This document shows, piece after piece, positions 1 to 10,778 of a stretch of DNA of 64,000 nucleotides. The translations under genes and the position numbers were made by a program. Origin of the DNA: Prorocentrum cordatum (lineage: Eukaryota > Sar > Dinophyceae > Prorocentrales > Prorocentraceae). Location of the stretch: positions 1,806,006 through 1,870,005 of the forward strand of contig CAUYUJ010014615.1 in NCBI GenBank assembly GCA_963575745.1. The letters are read 5' to 3'. Position 1 is the first letter of the stretch; the number at the start of each line of letters is the position of its first letter. The notes under the pieces are model-generated. The model saw nothing but the letters and a program-made list of their open reading frames with translations. It was not told where the DNA came from and searched no databases.

Positions 1-860
1 CGATTAATTGTGTCTGTGTGTTTTCTTCCCTCCTGATGGTTGCCCGTTGGGTTTTCCACACAGACGGCCCGCCCAGCCAGCATTACTGAGAGGGGGAGGG
101 GGGGGCGATGCCCCTATTTTCCCCTGGAGGCCTCCAGAGGCCGAAAATGCCAGACAGGCGTCGCACAACTCCACACAGAAGAAGCAGAAACCTGCGAAAA
201 CCCGAAAACCATCGAGGCTGCGACGCGGTCGTCGGCGTCGGGGCGCCGCCGTCGTCGCCGCCGTCGCCGGCGCCGTCGCCGTCGCCGTCCTCGTCGGCGC
301 CCGCGGCTCGGGGCGCCCCCGGCGCCCTGCCCTCTTTTTCCCTGGGAGGCGCCGCGGCCTCCTCCGCGGCGGCCGCCGCACCCGCGGCCCGGGCCCTGCA
401 GACGAGCACCCGGGGCGGCGGCGGAGGCCCCGGCGCCCGCGGGGGCCGGCGGGGGGGCCCGCCGGGAGGTCGTCGCCGCCGCCGTCGCCGCCGTCGGGGT
501 CGTCGGGGTCGACGCCGCCGCCGCCGTCGTTGCCGTCGCCGACGCCGTCGTCGCCGCCGCCGCCGACCGCCGCCGCCGCAGCCGTCGTCGTCGTCGGGGG
601 TCGAGGCTCATGGGCCTTCTCGGGCCTCCGCATGGCCTGTCGTCGCCCCGACTGGACTGCGGTCCGGAAACTGGCCAGAGCGCGCCCCAGGAGAAAGGTC
701 TACGGGTTCAGCATTGTCATCGCCGTCGTCGTCCTCCCCCTCCGCCTCATCCTCGTTCCTCCTTATCCCCCTCCCTCCCTCCCTCCCGCCATCCCTCCAT
801 CCATCCCGACTCCTTCCTTATAAATAACTTCCCCGTGTCGCACCAGGCGACGTGTCCAGA
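1..860. repeat. GC-rich CCG/GTC triplet low-complexity block
   Basis: Positions about 210-610 are almost entirely permutations of CGCCGT, GCC and CGG, so several reading frames stay open on both strands and encode only Arg, Ala, Gly or Pro runs. I see no domain and do not call a gene. Bases 6-40 (ATTGTGTCTGTGTG followed by TTTTC and CCCTCCTGA) recur near 12308-12345, so the left edge belongs to a dispersed repeat. The 740-800 stretch is CCT-rich. Confidence 0.7.
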
Positions 861-916
861 GGTCGTGCCCGATGAAACGCTTTAGACTTCCTGACAATTA
901 ACCATGGAAAATACAG

Positions 917-921
917 AAACA

Positions 922-956
<35 letters not shown>

Positions 957-962
957 AAAAAA
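917..962. repeat. (AC)n followed by poly-A tract
   Basis: A short ACACAC run passes directly into about 28 A residues. It could be the tail of a retroposed sequence or slippage; no target duplication was recognised around it. The following 970-1330 is moderately AT-rich sequence without a gene. Confidence 0.7.
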
Positions 963-1339
963 CGCCAGCAGCTACGAGAATGGAGAGTTGGTCGTTTGCA
1001 ACATGCGGCTAACGCTCGTCTGTAACAGATCCACAACTTACACGGATGGGAGAGGTGATGATCAAAATGAAGCTGTCGCCGCGTTGCGCACATTCGCTTA
1101 AAAAGCCCCCAGCCATTACAAAGACTGGGGCCGAATCGTTTTCTGAATGCGGTTCCCTTCCTAGACGTTCTCACAATTCCGTAACCTGAAATGTGAAACG
1201 GGGAAAAAGAAAAGAAAATAAAACAAAACAAAAAAACGTACACTGACGGAGGGCGATTCTTTTTCTGAATAGGTACGTTCCCCACGCAGCGTTTGCACTT
1301 AAAGTTTCTGGTTTCTCCAATTAAGAAATGGGATTATCT

Positions 1340-1545
1340 GCCGTTCTGGCGTCTACGTTGTCGCCGTCGCCGTCCCGTCGACGACTTGTCGCCGCCCGTC
1401 GCAGGAGCCTGTCTGCAGTTTGGGCGGCCATGTTGTCACCGTCGCCGCCTGGTCGCCGCCCCGTCGTGGCCGCCCGGCGTTTGGGCGTTTCTGCCGTTCT
1501 GGCGGTTCTGTTGTCGCCGTCGCCGCCGTGGATTCGCCTGGTTGT
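1340..1545. repeat. GTCGCCGTC-type low complexity
   Basis: Degenerate tandem words of GTCGCC, CGTCG and GTTCTGGCG. The open frames here (75-84 codons) are by-products of the triplet repeat. Confidence 0.6.
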
Positions 1546-1673
1546 AAAAATCTAAACTCTACCCCCTTTGGGATTAACGGCTCACCTTTTTTTAAAAATC
1601 GAATTGCAATTTACGAATGATTCTGCCCCATCGCCTATCCTAAATATGAACTCGTACAACCCCAGCCGAAGCG

Positions 1674-2905
1674 GTGTTGCCCCCCCCCCCCGCCATCCTC
1701 CACAACAAATACTATGCGCGCGCATTCGTTGATGAAAAACCATCCATGTTCAAAAACCCTTTTGCGAAAGATGGGACGAAGTGCGCACGCGCGCGTCGTC
1801 GCGCGCGCATGCTGAAATATTTCAAAAACCTTCGGTTTTGGACGGATTCCAAAATCGAGTGCTCAAAAAAACATACAAGCACAGGCTCTCGCACCACGGA
1901 TTCTCAAACAAAAAATGCGCGCGAGCTCTAGCTCTAGCTCTAGCGACGTGTAAAAAAAACCATCGATTGTTCAACATGTGTATAAAATTATACCAACAGG
2001 ACTTCGCGCGCGCATGTCGACATCGTTCGAACGCCCTTACGCGCGTGCTGTCGCGAGAATACTTAGCAAGAAATGCGACGAAGTGCACGCGGGCGCGTGG
2101 TCGCGAGCGCATACTGAAGTCCGTCGAAAAACTTCGGTGTCGCAAAAACTTCAAAACCGAGCGTCCAAACATCAATTTTCAAAAAAGCCTGCGCTCGCGC
2201 TATTGCGAAACCTTATTGGCATGGAATTCGGCCAAACGGGCCTCTCGCGCCGCATGCCGAAATCATTCGCGCACCGTTGCGCGCGTGCTGGGGGGTACGA
2301 TCCGTGCCAAATTTTACCATGCGGGCCACTCGCGTGTCGGCCGCGCGCGCGCCGAACTCCGACCAAAACCATCACCGCCGACGCGAGGACGCCGTCATTG
2401 TCGGAGGCGTGATTAACATCGGCGCCGTCACTGGCCGCGCCGTCGTCGTTGCCAACATCGTCACCAGCATCGCTACCATCATCATCGTGTCTACCGTTGT
2501 CGACGTTGGCATGCTACCGCGCCCGCCCAAGTGGCCGGCTCGCATTGACGCGCCCACGGGGACGTGCCCAGCGGTCAGCGCCACCGCGGCTGCGTAGGTC
2601 GCGCCAAACTAGCGGGCCTCTGCGCACGCGTGCATGCGCGGGCTAGCGCACCCGCGGAAATTCACCAGCCATCATCAAGCACTCATCGCAATCGCCTCAA
2701 TATTGGTTTGGCCAACCAAGTTTCGGATGGGTGGGTAGGATCATTGCGGGAGCAGTGGGGTTGGCAACTCAATGCGAACGCTACTGGTGGGTTGCACTTC
2801 ATAGATGGCACCACTAAATTTCGCACCACAGCTATAATGCACCACGTATGTTGCATCACATAAATTGCACCATGTCGATTGCACTGCATAGGTTGCATCA
2901 CACAC
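1674..2905 (+). repeat. Dispersed composite repeat module, copy 1
   Basis: The module opens with a poly-C run and CGCCATCCTCCACAACAAA. It continues with CG-rich words (CGCGCGTCGTCGCGCGCGC, then ATGC and GAAAT) alternating with ATTTTCAAAAACCTTCGG-like AT segments. Next come ATCATC-rich sequence and a GTTTCGGATGGGTGGGTAGG motif. It ends in degenerate tandem TTGCACCACAT words (2783-2905). The same order recurs at 3477-4600 and 4741-6400. Open frames in it show no domain and differ between copies. Confidence 0.65.
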
Positions 2906-3189
2906 TTCAGCGGGGCGAAAACTTAGGCCCACTTGCGTTTCCCAACGGAGTTCCCTCGCGCGGGTGCGGAATGATTTTCCACGACTATACAAAAAGGCAC
3001 CAGAATTGATCCCCTGAAACAAACAGCTACTACCAATTAGTATAAATGGAATATGATTGTTCTTCCGCCGCGGCTGCGCCACCGCTGCGCTTTGTCTTGG
3101 TGTAGGAGTCTACGGAAGAGTGGGGGCCATCGCAAATATTGCAACGATCTCGCATTCATGCACCGTGGCAAGATAAATGGGCCAAACTA

Positions 3190-3330
3190 TTGTCCCGGCG
3201 GTGTATATTACACAATATTACACACCGTAGATTGCCCAGCCGAGATTCCACAACAAATATTGCAACACATAGATTGAGCCAGATATGTCGCACAACATAA
3301 GTTGCACAACGTAGTTAGCACAATCCAAAT
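3190..3330 (+). repeat. Degenerate TTGCACCACATAGA tandem repeat
   Basis: Words such as ATTGCACAACATAGATTG follow each other every 20 bp or so with many substitutions. Related tracts lie at 2783-2905 and 8755-8955, and more weakly at 31385-31575. No coding potential is evident. Confidence 0.55.
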
Positions 3331-3476
3331 TGTCCGTCCTTTCTAAAAAAATGAGTTCTACCACACTCCCACCCTGGACTTACAGACCCCCCGGGAACCG
3401 ATGCAAAACACATAGGAGTCTGACTCAATGTCCATCCGACATGTGAATCCATATCCCAGCCATGCCAGTATCGGTC

Positions 3477-4600
3477 CCCCCCCCGCCATCCTTTGTACAA
3501 AAAAACTACTATGCGTGCGCACTCGTCGATCAAACACCATACGTTTTCAACAATCCCTTGCAACAAAAGGGACGAAGTGCTCTCGCGCGCGTCGTCGCGC
3601 GCGCATGCCGAAATCCTTCAAAAACCTACGAAAGGAAAACACACACACACACACACAGGCTCGCAACACGGATTTTCAAATAAAAAACATGCGCGCGTTC
3701 CTGCGAATTTTTGAAAGAACCATAAGTAGGCGATTCAACACTCTCAGAAAATATTGCCAAAAGGGCTTCGCGCGCGCATGTCGAGAACGCCCTTGTGAGC
3801 GCGCCGTCGCGAGAAACCTCTGCAAAAAAATAGACGAAATGCACGCGCGCGCTGTCGCGCGCGCATGCCGAAATCCTTCAAAAACCTTCGGTTTCGGAAA
3901 GATTTCAAAATCGACTGTCCAAAACATACACAAGAACACAAGTTCTCCCAACACGGATTTTCAACAAAAGCGTGCGCGCGCGCTCGTGCGAATTCAAAAG
4001 AAAACCATACGTTGTGTTCATAAAATGCTACCAAACGAGCCCCGCGCGCGCGCATGTCGAACTCGTTCGAACGCCCTTGCGCGCGTGCTGGGGCGGCACG
4101 ATCCGCGTCAAAGAACACCATGCGAGCCACTCTCGCGCGTCTACCGCGCGCGACTTTCGAATTCCGCTCAAAACCTTCCTCGCCGACGCGAAGACGCCGT
4201 CATCGTCGTCGGCGTGACCGGCATCGGCGCCGTCACTGGCCGTGCCGTCGTCGCTGTCAGCATCGCCACAAGCATCGCTACTATCATGATCGTGTCTACA
4301 ATTGTCGACGTTGCCATGATACCGCACCCGCCCAAGTCGCCGACTCGCACTCAAGTGCCCGCCTGGATGTGCCGCGCGGTCAGCACCACCGCGGCCGCGT
4401 CGGTCCCGCTAAACTACTTGGCCGCTGCGCGCGCGCGCATGCGCGGGCTGGCGCGGCCGCAGAAATGCACCAGCCAGCGCCAAGCACTCATCGCAATCAC
4501 CGCCGCATGGGGTTTGCAAACCAAGTTGCGGGTGGGTGGGTGGGATGTTTGCGCGAGCCGTGGAGTGGACAACTCATTGCGAACAGAAACAAATTTTCCT
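3477..4600 (+). repeat. Dispersed composite repeat module, copy 2
   Basis: Same order as the module at 1674. The CG-rich unit is itself repeated three times inside (about 3590, 3860 and 4060). The 392-codon plus-strand open frame over it is compositionally driven and differs from the frame in copy 1, so no gene is called. The copy ends with ACCAAGTTGCGGGTGGGTG, also seen at 2718 and 8683. Confidence 0.65.
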
Positions 4601-4801
4601 TCCTAGAAAACAATATGTTCTAGCACCCTCACCTCCCCCGGGGCGAAGGATCCCCCGAGAACAAATTCAAAACACATAAGATTCTGACCCAATGCCCATC
4701 CTACCTTTGACTTCATATTATCTCAGCCAAACTGGTATCGCCCCCCCCCCCCCGCCAACCTCTGCAAAAAACGACGATGCGCGCGCATTCGTTTATCAAA
4801 A

Positions 4802-4839
4802 CTAGAACCACGCGCGCGCTTCGCGCGCTTAGGTTCTAG
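4802..4839. repeat. Perfect hairpin at an insertion border
   Basis: CTAGAACC (4802-4809) pairs with GGTTCTAG (4832-4839). Between them a GCGCGCG run pairs with CGCGCGC around a CTT turn. It sits exactly where copy 3 of the composite module is interrupted, so it may be one end of the inserted DNA. Confidence 0.6.
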
Positions 4840-4840
4840 C

Positions 4841-5965
4841 TAGGAGGCGAGCTTGAGTCAACGAAAGTCGCAGGGAAGGGGGCAGGGGGAAGAAGGCCAG
4901 AGAGCGCTGAAGGATACAAATACTGGAACCCTCTTGTGATTTTGTGGGGGGCCTCGTCCGGCCGCTCGCTGGGAGTTTGACGTAGCTTCTCGGGAGCCTC
5001 TGAACCTGTCGGGGGCCTCCTGGAAGCAGGTTCGAAGCATTTTGGGGGCCGATTTGGGGCTTCTCGGGGCCTCCTTTGGGCCTCTTGGGGGTCTCCTGGG
5101 GCCTCTTGAGGGGCCTCCTTGGGGCCTCCTGGCGGCCTCTTGGGGCGGAAGGCTCGAGCTTGCGGTTCGTGGTCCCCCTCTGGGCCCCCTCTTGGGCCCG
5201 TCTTGGGGCCCTCTTGGGCCATCTTGGGCGCCTCTTGGGCCGTCTTGGGGCCCTCTTGGGCTGTCCTGGGGCCCTCTTGGAAGCTTCTTGGGCCGTCTTG
5301 GGGCGGTCTTGGAGGCCTCTTGGGCCGTCTTGGACGCGGTGAAAGCCCAAGATGCGAACATGCGAAAAATATACGTTTCCCCATAGGAATGGCACGATTT
5401 TTGTTTCTTGGACCTCTCTTGGGGTGCCTCTCGGAACGTCTTGGGGTGCTTTTGGGAGCCTTTTGGCGCCTCTTGGCGGCATTTTGGCGCCTCCTGGAGC
5501 CTCTTGGGCCGGAAGCTCGGAATTCGAGGTTGGCTTTCTCCGTCTGGGACCCCTCTCGAACTCGTCTTGGGGCTCTCTTCGGCCGTCTTGGGGCCGTCCT
5601 GGGCCACTCGTGCGCAGCCTTGGAGCGCTCCCGGAGGCCTCGTAGACCGTCTTGGGCGCCTCTTGGGCCGTCTTGGACGCGGTGAAAGCCCAAGAGGCGA
5701 ACATGCGAAAAATATACGTTTTCCCATAGGAATGGCACGATTTTTGCTTCTTGGGCCTCTCTTGGGCTGCCTCTCGGAGCGTCTTGGAGGCTTCTGGGAC
5801 CTTCTTGGTGTCATGACAGGCGTCTTGGAAGGCATCTGGAGCCATCGGAGCGCGTTCCGAAGCCGCCTGCGAACGATCTTGGACGGCGTCCGGCGGTCCG
5901 ACGAGCCTCCGGGCCCCCCGGGGCCCACATTTGTGGTCGGGGTCCCGGCCCCGGGCCCCCGGACC
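4841..5965 (-). repeat. CAAGAGGCC-word dispersed repeat, block 1
   Basis: Read on the minus strand it is a degenerate series of CCAAGACGGCC and CAAGAGGCC words. These are split by an AT-rich spacer (5330-5412, repeated almost exactly at 5674-5756), an internal duplication of about 344 bp. The repeat lacks stop codons in several frames, giving open frames up to 390 codons with Pro/Arg/Lys-rich products. Similar blocks occur at 14570-15200, 21365-22145 and 24680-25750. Confidence 0.7.
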
Positions 5966-6539
5966 CGGTGCGCCGTTATATGTATAATCACAAGTGTTCA
6001 ACCATCCCTAGCAAGAAATGTGACGGAGTGCACACGCGCGCGCCGTCGCACGCGCATGCCGAAATCTTTCATCGTTCAAACACCTTCGGTCGAGTGCCCC
6101 AAAAACATACAACAATACAGGGTTCCGCATTTCGCAACACTGATTTCCCGCTTACGCGCGCTCTTGTAAAATCTTAAGAAAAAAAGCAGGTTTTACAAGA
6201 CGTCGACTAGAGCCTACCAAATGGGCTTCGCGCGCGCGCATGTCGAAATCGCTCGAACGCCCTTGCGCGCGTGCCGTCGCGAGAAACCTCTGCAAAAAAC
6301 AAGACGAAGTGCACGCGCGCGCGTCGTCGCGCGCGCATGCCGAAATCCTTCAAAAACCTTCGGTTTCGGAAGGATTTCAAAGTCGAGTGTCCAAACAACA
6401 TCGGAGGTGAGAGGGGTGAGATCGAAACAGAACGGAGAGCCCCCCTACCGAGAAATCGGTTTCGGTTTCGTGTTCGTGCGTGCCGTGCGTGCGGGCGAGG
6501 CGAAGCTGCGTGGGCGGGCGAGAAGAAAGTCTCCTCCGG

Positions 6540-6695
6540 CTGAGGCGCGGCCGGACCAAATGATTCCTCTCCAGGGGCCGGTGGCGCGCGGTGTCCCGCT
6601 GGTGTCCCGCCTCTGGCTGATGCGCGGCCGGACCACATGATTCCTGTCCGGGGGCCGGTGCCGCGCGGTGTCCCGCCGGTGTCCCGCCGGTGTCC
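6540..6695 (+). repeat. Tandem duplication, about 77 bp
   Basis: TGAGGCGCGGCCGGACCA (6541) returns as TGATGCGCGGCCGGACCA (6618) with the following GGTGTCCCGC words. It borders the start of the GAT array. Confidence 0.6.
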
Positions 6696-6707
6696 CGTCG
6701 GTGTCCC

Positions 6708-6708
<1 letters not shown>

Positions 6709-6783
<75 letters not shown>

Positions 6784-6802
6784 GTGTCGATGATGTTGAT
6801 GG

Positions 6803-6846
<44 letters not shown>

Positions 6847-7560
6847 GTGAGGGTGGTGATGATGATGGTGTCCGATGATGATGGTGATGATGATGATGGT
6901 GATGTTGACGGTGTTGATGATGATGATGGTGATGATGATGACAATGGTGGTGATGATGATGGTGACCCGATGATAATGATGAGATGATGATGAAGTTTAT
7001 GATGATTATGTCGATGATGATGGTGATGATGATGGTGTCCCGATGGTGATTATGTTGTTGATGATGATGATGATGACGATGATGGTGTCCCGATGGTGAT
7101 GATGATGTTGATGATGATGAGGATGATGATGTGCTGATGATGATGTTTATGATGGTGGCCCCATGCTGATGATGATGCTGATGTTGATGATGATGGTGTC
7201 CCGATGATGATGATGATGGTGATGATGATGATGATGGTGACGCTGATGATGGTGACGCGATGATGATGATGATGATGATGGTGTCCCGGTGATGATGATG
7301 TTGATGATGCTCATGATAATGATGAGGTGATGATGATGGTGGTGTTCCGATGTTGATGACGATGATGGTGTCCTGGTGATGATGATGTTGATGATGGTGA
7401 CGATGATGGTGCCCCGATTATGATGATGATGGTGATGATGATGATGTTGATAATGATGGTGATGAGGTGATGATGATGATGATGGTGTTCCGATGATGAT
7501 GATGATGATGATGATGTTGATGACGTTGATGACGATGATGTTGATGATGATGATGACATT
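6709..7560. repeat. (GAT)n trinucleotide array
   Basis: About 850 bp of GAT/ATG triplets, nearly perfect at 6709-6782 and then interrupted by GGTGTCCCGATG phrases that recur irregularly and suggest a longer higher-order unit. Poly-Met and poly-Asp open frames here are artefacts. Confidence 0.9.
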
Positions 7561-7806
7561 GAGTGTGAGATCGAGTGTAATATCGATAGTGAGATCGATA
7601 GTGAGACCGAATGTGAGATCGATTGTGAGATCGATAGTGGGATCGATAGTGAGATCGATTGTGAGATCGATGGTCAGATCGATTGTGAGATCGATCGAAT
7701 GAAATAGATCGAGTGAGATCGATTGTGAGATCGATCGAGTGAGATCGATCGAGCGAGACCGATAGTGCGATCGATAGTGAGATTGGTAGTGAGACCGATC
7801 GAGTGA
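7557..7806. repeat. GTGAGATCGATA minisatellite
   Basis: Degenerate repeats of about 10-12 bp built from GTGAGATCGAT and AGTGAGATCG; the GATC and ATCGAT cores are palindromic. It joins the GAT array on the left. Confidence 0.8.
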
Positions 7807-7916
7807 GACGTTGGTTCCTCCCCCCCCCCCGAACCTCCTTATCACCCGAAGGGTCGTCGTATAGGTACAAAAACGCATGGTTTCGCAACACGGGTTTTCA
7901 ACAAAAGCGTGCGCGC

Positions 7917-8637
7917 GCGCTCTTGCGTCGCCGTCGTCGTCGCCGTCCTCCCTCCTCCCTCGGCGTCGCCGTCGTCGCCGTCGTCGTCCTCTGTCTTTCC
8001 TCGTCGTCGTCGTCGTCCTCTTTGGCGTCGTCGTCGTTGCCGTCGTTGTCGCCGTGGTCGTCCTTCCTCCTCCCTCGTCGTCGCCGTCGTTCGTCGTCGG
8101 CGTCTCGTCGTCGTCCCTCCTATGTCGTCGCCGTCGTCGTCGTTGCCGTCGTCGGCGTCGCCGTCCTCCCTCCTTCTTTGTCGTTCGCGTCGTCGCCGTC
8201 CTCCCTCCTCCCTCGTCGTCGTCGTCGTTGTCGCCGTCGTCGTCTTCCCTCCTCCCTCGTCGTCGTCGTCTTCGTCGTCGTCGTCGTCTTCGTCGTCGTC
8301 GGCGACTCGTCGTCGTCGTCGACATCGTCGTCGTCGGCGTCGTCGTCGTCGTCAGCGTCGTCGTCGTCGCCGGGGTCGTCATCGTCGTCGTCGTCGTCGT
8401 CGGCGTCGGCGTCGTCGTCGTCGGTGTCGTCGTCGTCGTCTTCGTCGTCGTCGGCGTCGTCGTCGTCATCGTCGTCGTCGTCGTCGGCGTCGTCGTCGTC
8501 GTCGGCGTCGTCGTCGTCGGCGGCGTCGGCGTCGGCGTCGGCGTCGTCGTCGGTGTCGTCGTCGTCGCCGTTGAGTCGTTGTCGGCGTCGTCATCGTCGT
8601 TGTTCCTGTCGTTGTCGGCGTCGGTGTCGCTGCCAAA
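7917..8637. repeat. (GTC)n/(CTC)n array
   Basis: About 720 bp of GTC triplets with CCTCCCTCGTC interruptions. Long open frames (up to 498 codons on the minus strand across this and the GAT array) are compositional. Confidence 0.9.
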
Positions 8638-8754
8638 TGCCATTTGTTACCTACCGTCACGGTCTTAGGAGGTCTTGCGACCAAGCTGCGGGTGGGAGGG
8701 TGGGATGTTTGCGCGAGCAGTGGAAAGGACAGCTTCAAGACAGTCAAAGTGAGT

Positions 8755-8955
8755 TGCACCACATAGATTGTACCTCAGAGGTTGCTCAACCTAAATTGCT
8801 CCACCTATACTACACCGCATAGACTGCACCATACAGGTTGCCCCAGTTATGTTGCACAAGATAATACTGCACCGCGTAGATTGCACAACCTACATTGCAC
8901 CACATCTATTGCACGACATGGATTGCTCCACATTGATTGCGCAATATGCATTGGT
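8755..8955 (+). repeat. TTGCACCACATAGA tandem tract
   Basis: Same degenerate family of about 20 bp as at 2783 and 3190. It directly follows GGGTGGGATGTTTGCGCGAG, the sequence that precedes the comparable tract in the composite module. Confidence 0.55.
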
Positions 8956-9118
8956 AAAAAGTATCCCGGCAAAGCAACCTAACAGCGATGTGTAGAAGCA
9001 TATCTGAAAGCATTCCCCTTAAGATTCAGATGAAAATCCAGTTGTAGAATTCTGCTGTTCTCGCAGTCGTAGTCGCATTCGCGATGACAGTCGCAGCGGC
9101 AACGGCAGTCGCAGTCAC

Positions 9119-9445
9119 AGCCTCAACCTCAGCCTGCCTCAGCCTCAGCCTCAGCCTGCCTCAGCCTCAGCCTGCCTGCAGCCTCAGCCTCAGCCTCAGC
9201 CTGCTTCAGCCTCAGCCTCAGTCTGCCTTCAGCCTCGGCCTCAGCCTGCCTCAGCCTCAGCCTGCATCAGCCTCAGCCTCAGCCTCAGCCTGCAGCATCA
9301 GCCTGCCTCAGCCTCAGCCTCAGCCTCAGCCTCAGCCTCAGCCTCAGCCTGCTTCAGCCTCAGCCTCAGTCTGCCTTCAGCCTCGGCCTCAGCCTCAGCC
9401 TGCCTCAGCCTCAGCCTGCCTCGGCCGCAGCATCAGCCTGCCTCA
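9119..9445 (+). repeat. (CAGCCT)n hexanucleotide array
   Basis: Tandem CAGCCT with occasional GCCTGC steps. One frame encodes Pro-Gln or Leu-Ser dipeptides, but the array continues into a repeat whose unit is not a multiple of three, so it is unlikely to be coding. Confidence 0.9.
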
Positions 9446-9446
9446 G

Positions 9447-9794
9447 CATTCAAAATGTGGCCCAGGAACGGAGTTCTGGGAACTAGAAGAACACGAAGTG
9501 GCCTACAGTTGGCTCCGGGCATTCAAAATGTGGCCCGGGAATGGAGTTCTGGGAACTCGAAGACCACGAAGTGGCCTACAGTTGGCTCCGGGCATTCAAA
9601 ATGTGGCCCGGGAATGGAGTTCTGGGAAGTCGAAGAGCACGAAGTGGCCTACAGTTGGCTCCGGGCATCCAAAATGTGGCCCGGGAATGGAGTTCTGGGA
9701 AGTCGAAGAGCACGAAGTGGCCTACAGTTGGCTCCGGGCATTCAGAATGTGGCCCGGGAATGGAGTTCTGGGAGGTCGAAGAGCACGAAGTGTG
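9447..9794 (+). repeat. 73-bp tandem repeat, four full copies plus a partial one
   Basis: CATTCAAAATG starts at 9447, 9520 and 9593 and variants of it start at 9666 and 9739, a constant 73-bp period. The copies differ by a few substitutions; the fifth stops after about 55 bp. Because 73 is not divisible by three the reading frame changes every unit, arguing against a protein repeat. The 9795-10100 flank shows nothing I recognise. Confidence 0.9.
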
Positions 9795-10261
9795 TGACTG
9801 TTTGCGAAAAACGAGTGCGGCGGCAGCCGCGGCGGCAGCCTGTCCGGGTCCCGCCCCGACCCCCCTGTGGAGTCATCTGCTGCTCTCTATTGAGACCACT
9901 AGAACCTATCAGCAAAAGCTGTTAGGTAAAAACACAGCGTTTGCGGTCCACGCTGGCTTAGATTGCTCAATAATTCCGCTGATCTTGCGACCAGGGTTTC
10001 GAAGCTGTGGAACAACTGCGAGGATGGAAGGCGTATGCTTTTCGAAATGGGGCTATCGCTTAACAGATCCTTGACCTTCGTCGTCTTACCGCTTCGCGCT
10101 TCGTCTTGTTACACGAACGAAGGGGGCCCTTACAAGACGGGGTGTCGACTGAGTTGCTGGCCCGAGAGGCCCCGCCAATCATAGGGGCTCTGCCCACAGA
10201 GGAGCGGAATGGTTGGAGGGACTCACGAGGAGGGGCCTTGCGACGGGAGGGTGCACTGCAG

Positions 10262-10569
10262 CGTCGGGGACGCATCCTGGGCTTGCTTTGGTCCTCCTCC
10301 TCCTCCCCCTCCTCCCCCTTCCCCTCCTCCTCCTCCTCCTCCTCCTCCTCCTCCTCCTCCTCCTCCGCGACAGGGGGGGAAGAGGAAGGAAAGAGAGGCA
10401 GGAGAGAGAGAGGGGGGGGGAGACAAGCTCGGTGCGCTCGCGCCAGATGCCCCACCTGCGCCCCTGGAGGCCTCCACGAGCCCCCACAGGTCTGGGACCC
10501 CCGAGACCTTTGGAGACCTCTGGAGACCTCTGAAGATCGGAGAGGAGAAGAAGGAGGACGACGGCAACA

Positions 10570-10607
<38 letters not shown>

Positions 10608-10775
10608 AACGACGAGAACGAGGACGAGGTGAGGGACAAAGAAAAGCAAGGAGGAGGGAGGACGGGGAAGGACGATTGAGGAGGAGGAGGAGGAGGAGGA
10701 GGAGGAGGAGGAGGAGGAGGAGGAGGGAGGAGGAAGGAGGAGGGGTGAAGAGGACGAAGAGGAGGAGGGAAGTCC
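10262..10775. repeat. Triplet arrays downstream of the methyltransferase gene
   Basis: CTC (10284-10367), GAC (10560-10610) and GAG/GGA (10680-10740) arrays separated by GC-rich sequence. They lie 3' of the minus-strand methyltransferase-like gene and would fall in its 3' untranslated or intergenic region. Confidence 0.8.
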
Positions 10776-10778
10776 CGG

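Larger units (their letters stand above)
4741..6400 (+). repeat. Composite repeat module, copy 3, interrupted
   Basis: The poly-C start and the ATGCGCGCGCATTCGTTTAT segment match copies 1 and 2. The match breaks at about 4800 and resumes at about 5985 with ATCACAAGTGTTCAACCATC, so roughly 1.17 kb (4802-5975) looks inserted. Related CG-rich units follow at 6035 and 6230-6380, and a short piece recurs at 7868-7925. Confidence 0.55.

Noticed and set aside
4829-6001. 390-codon Pro/Arg-rich minus-strand frame
   Set aside because: It follows the CAAGAGGCC-word repeat; equivalent blocks elsewhere keep the DNA words but not the frame.
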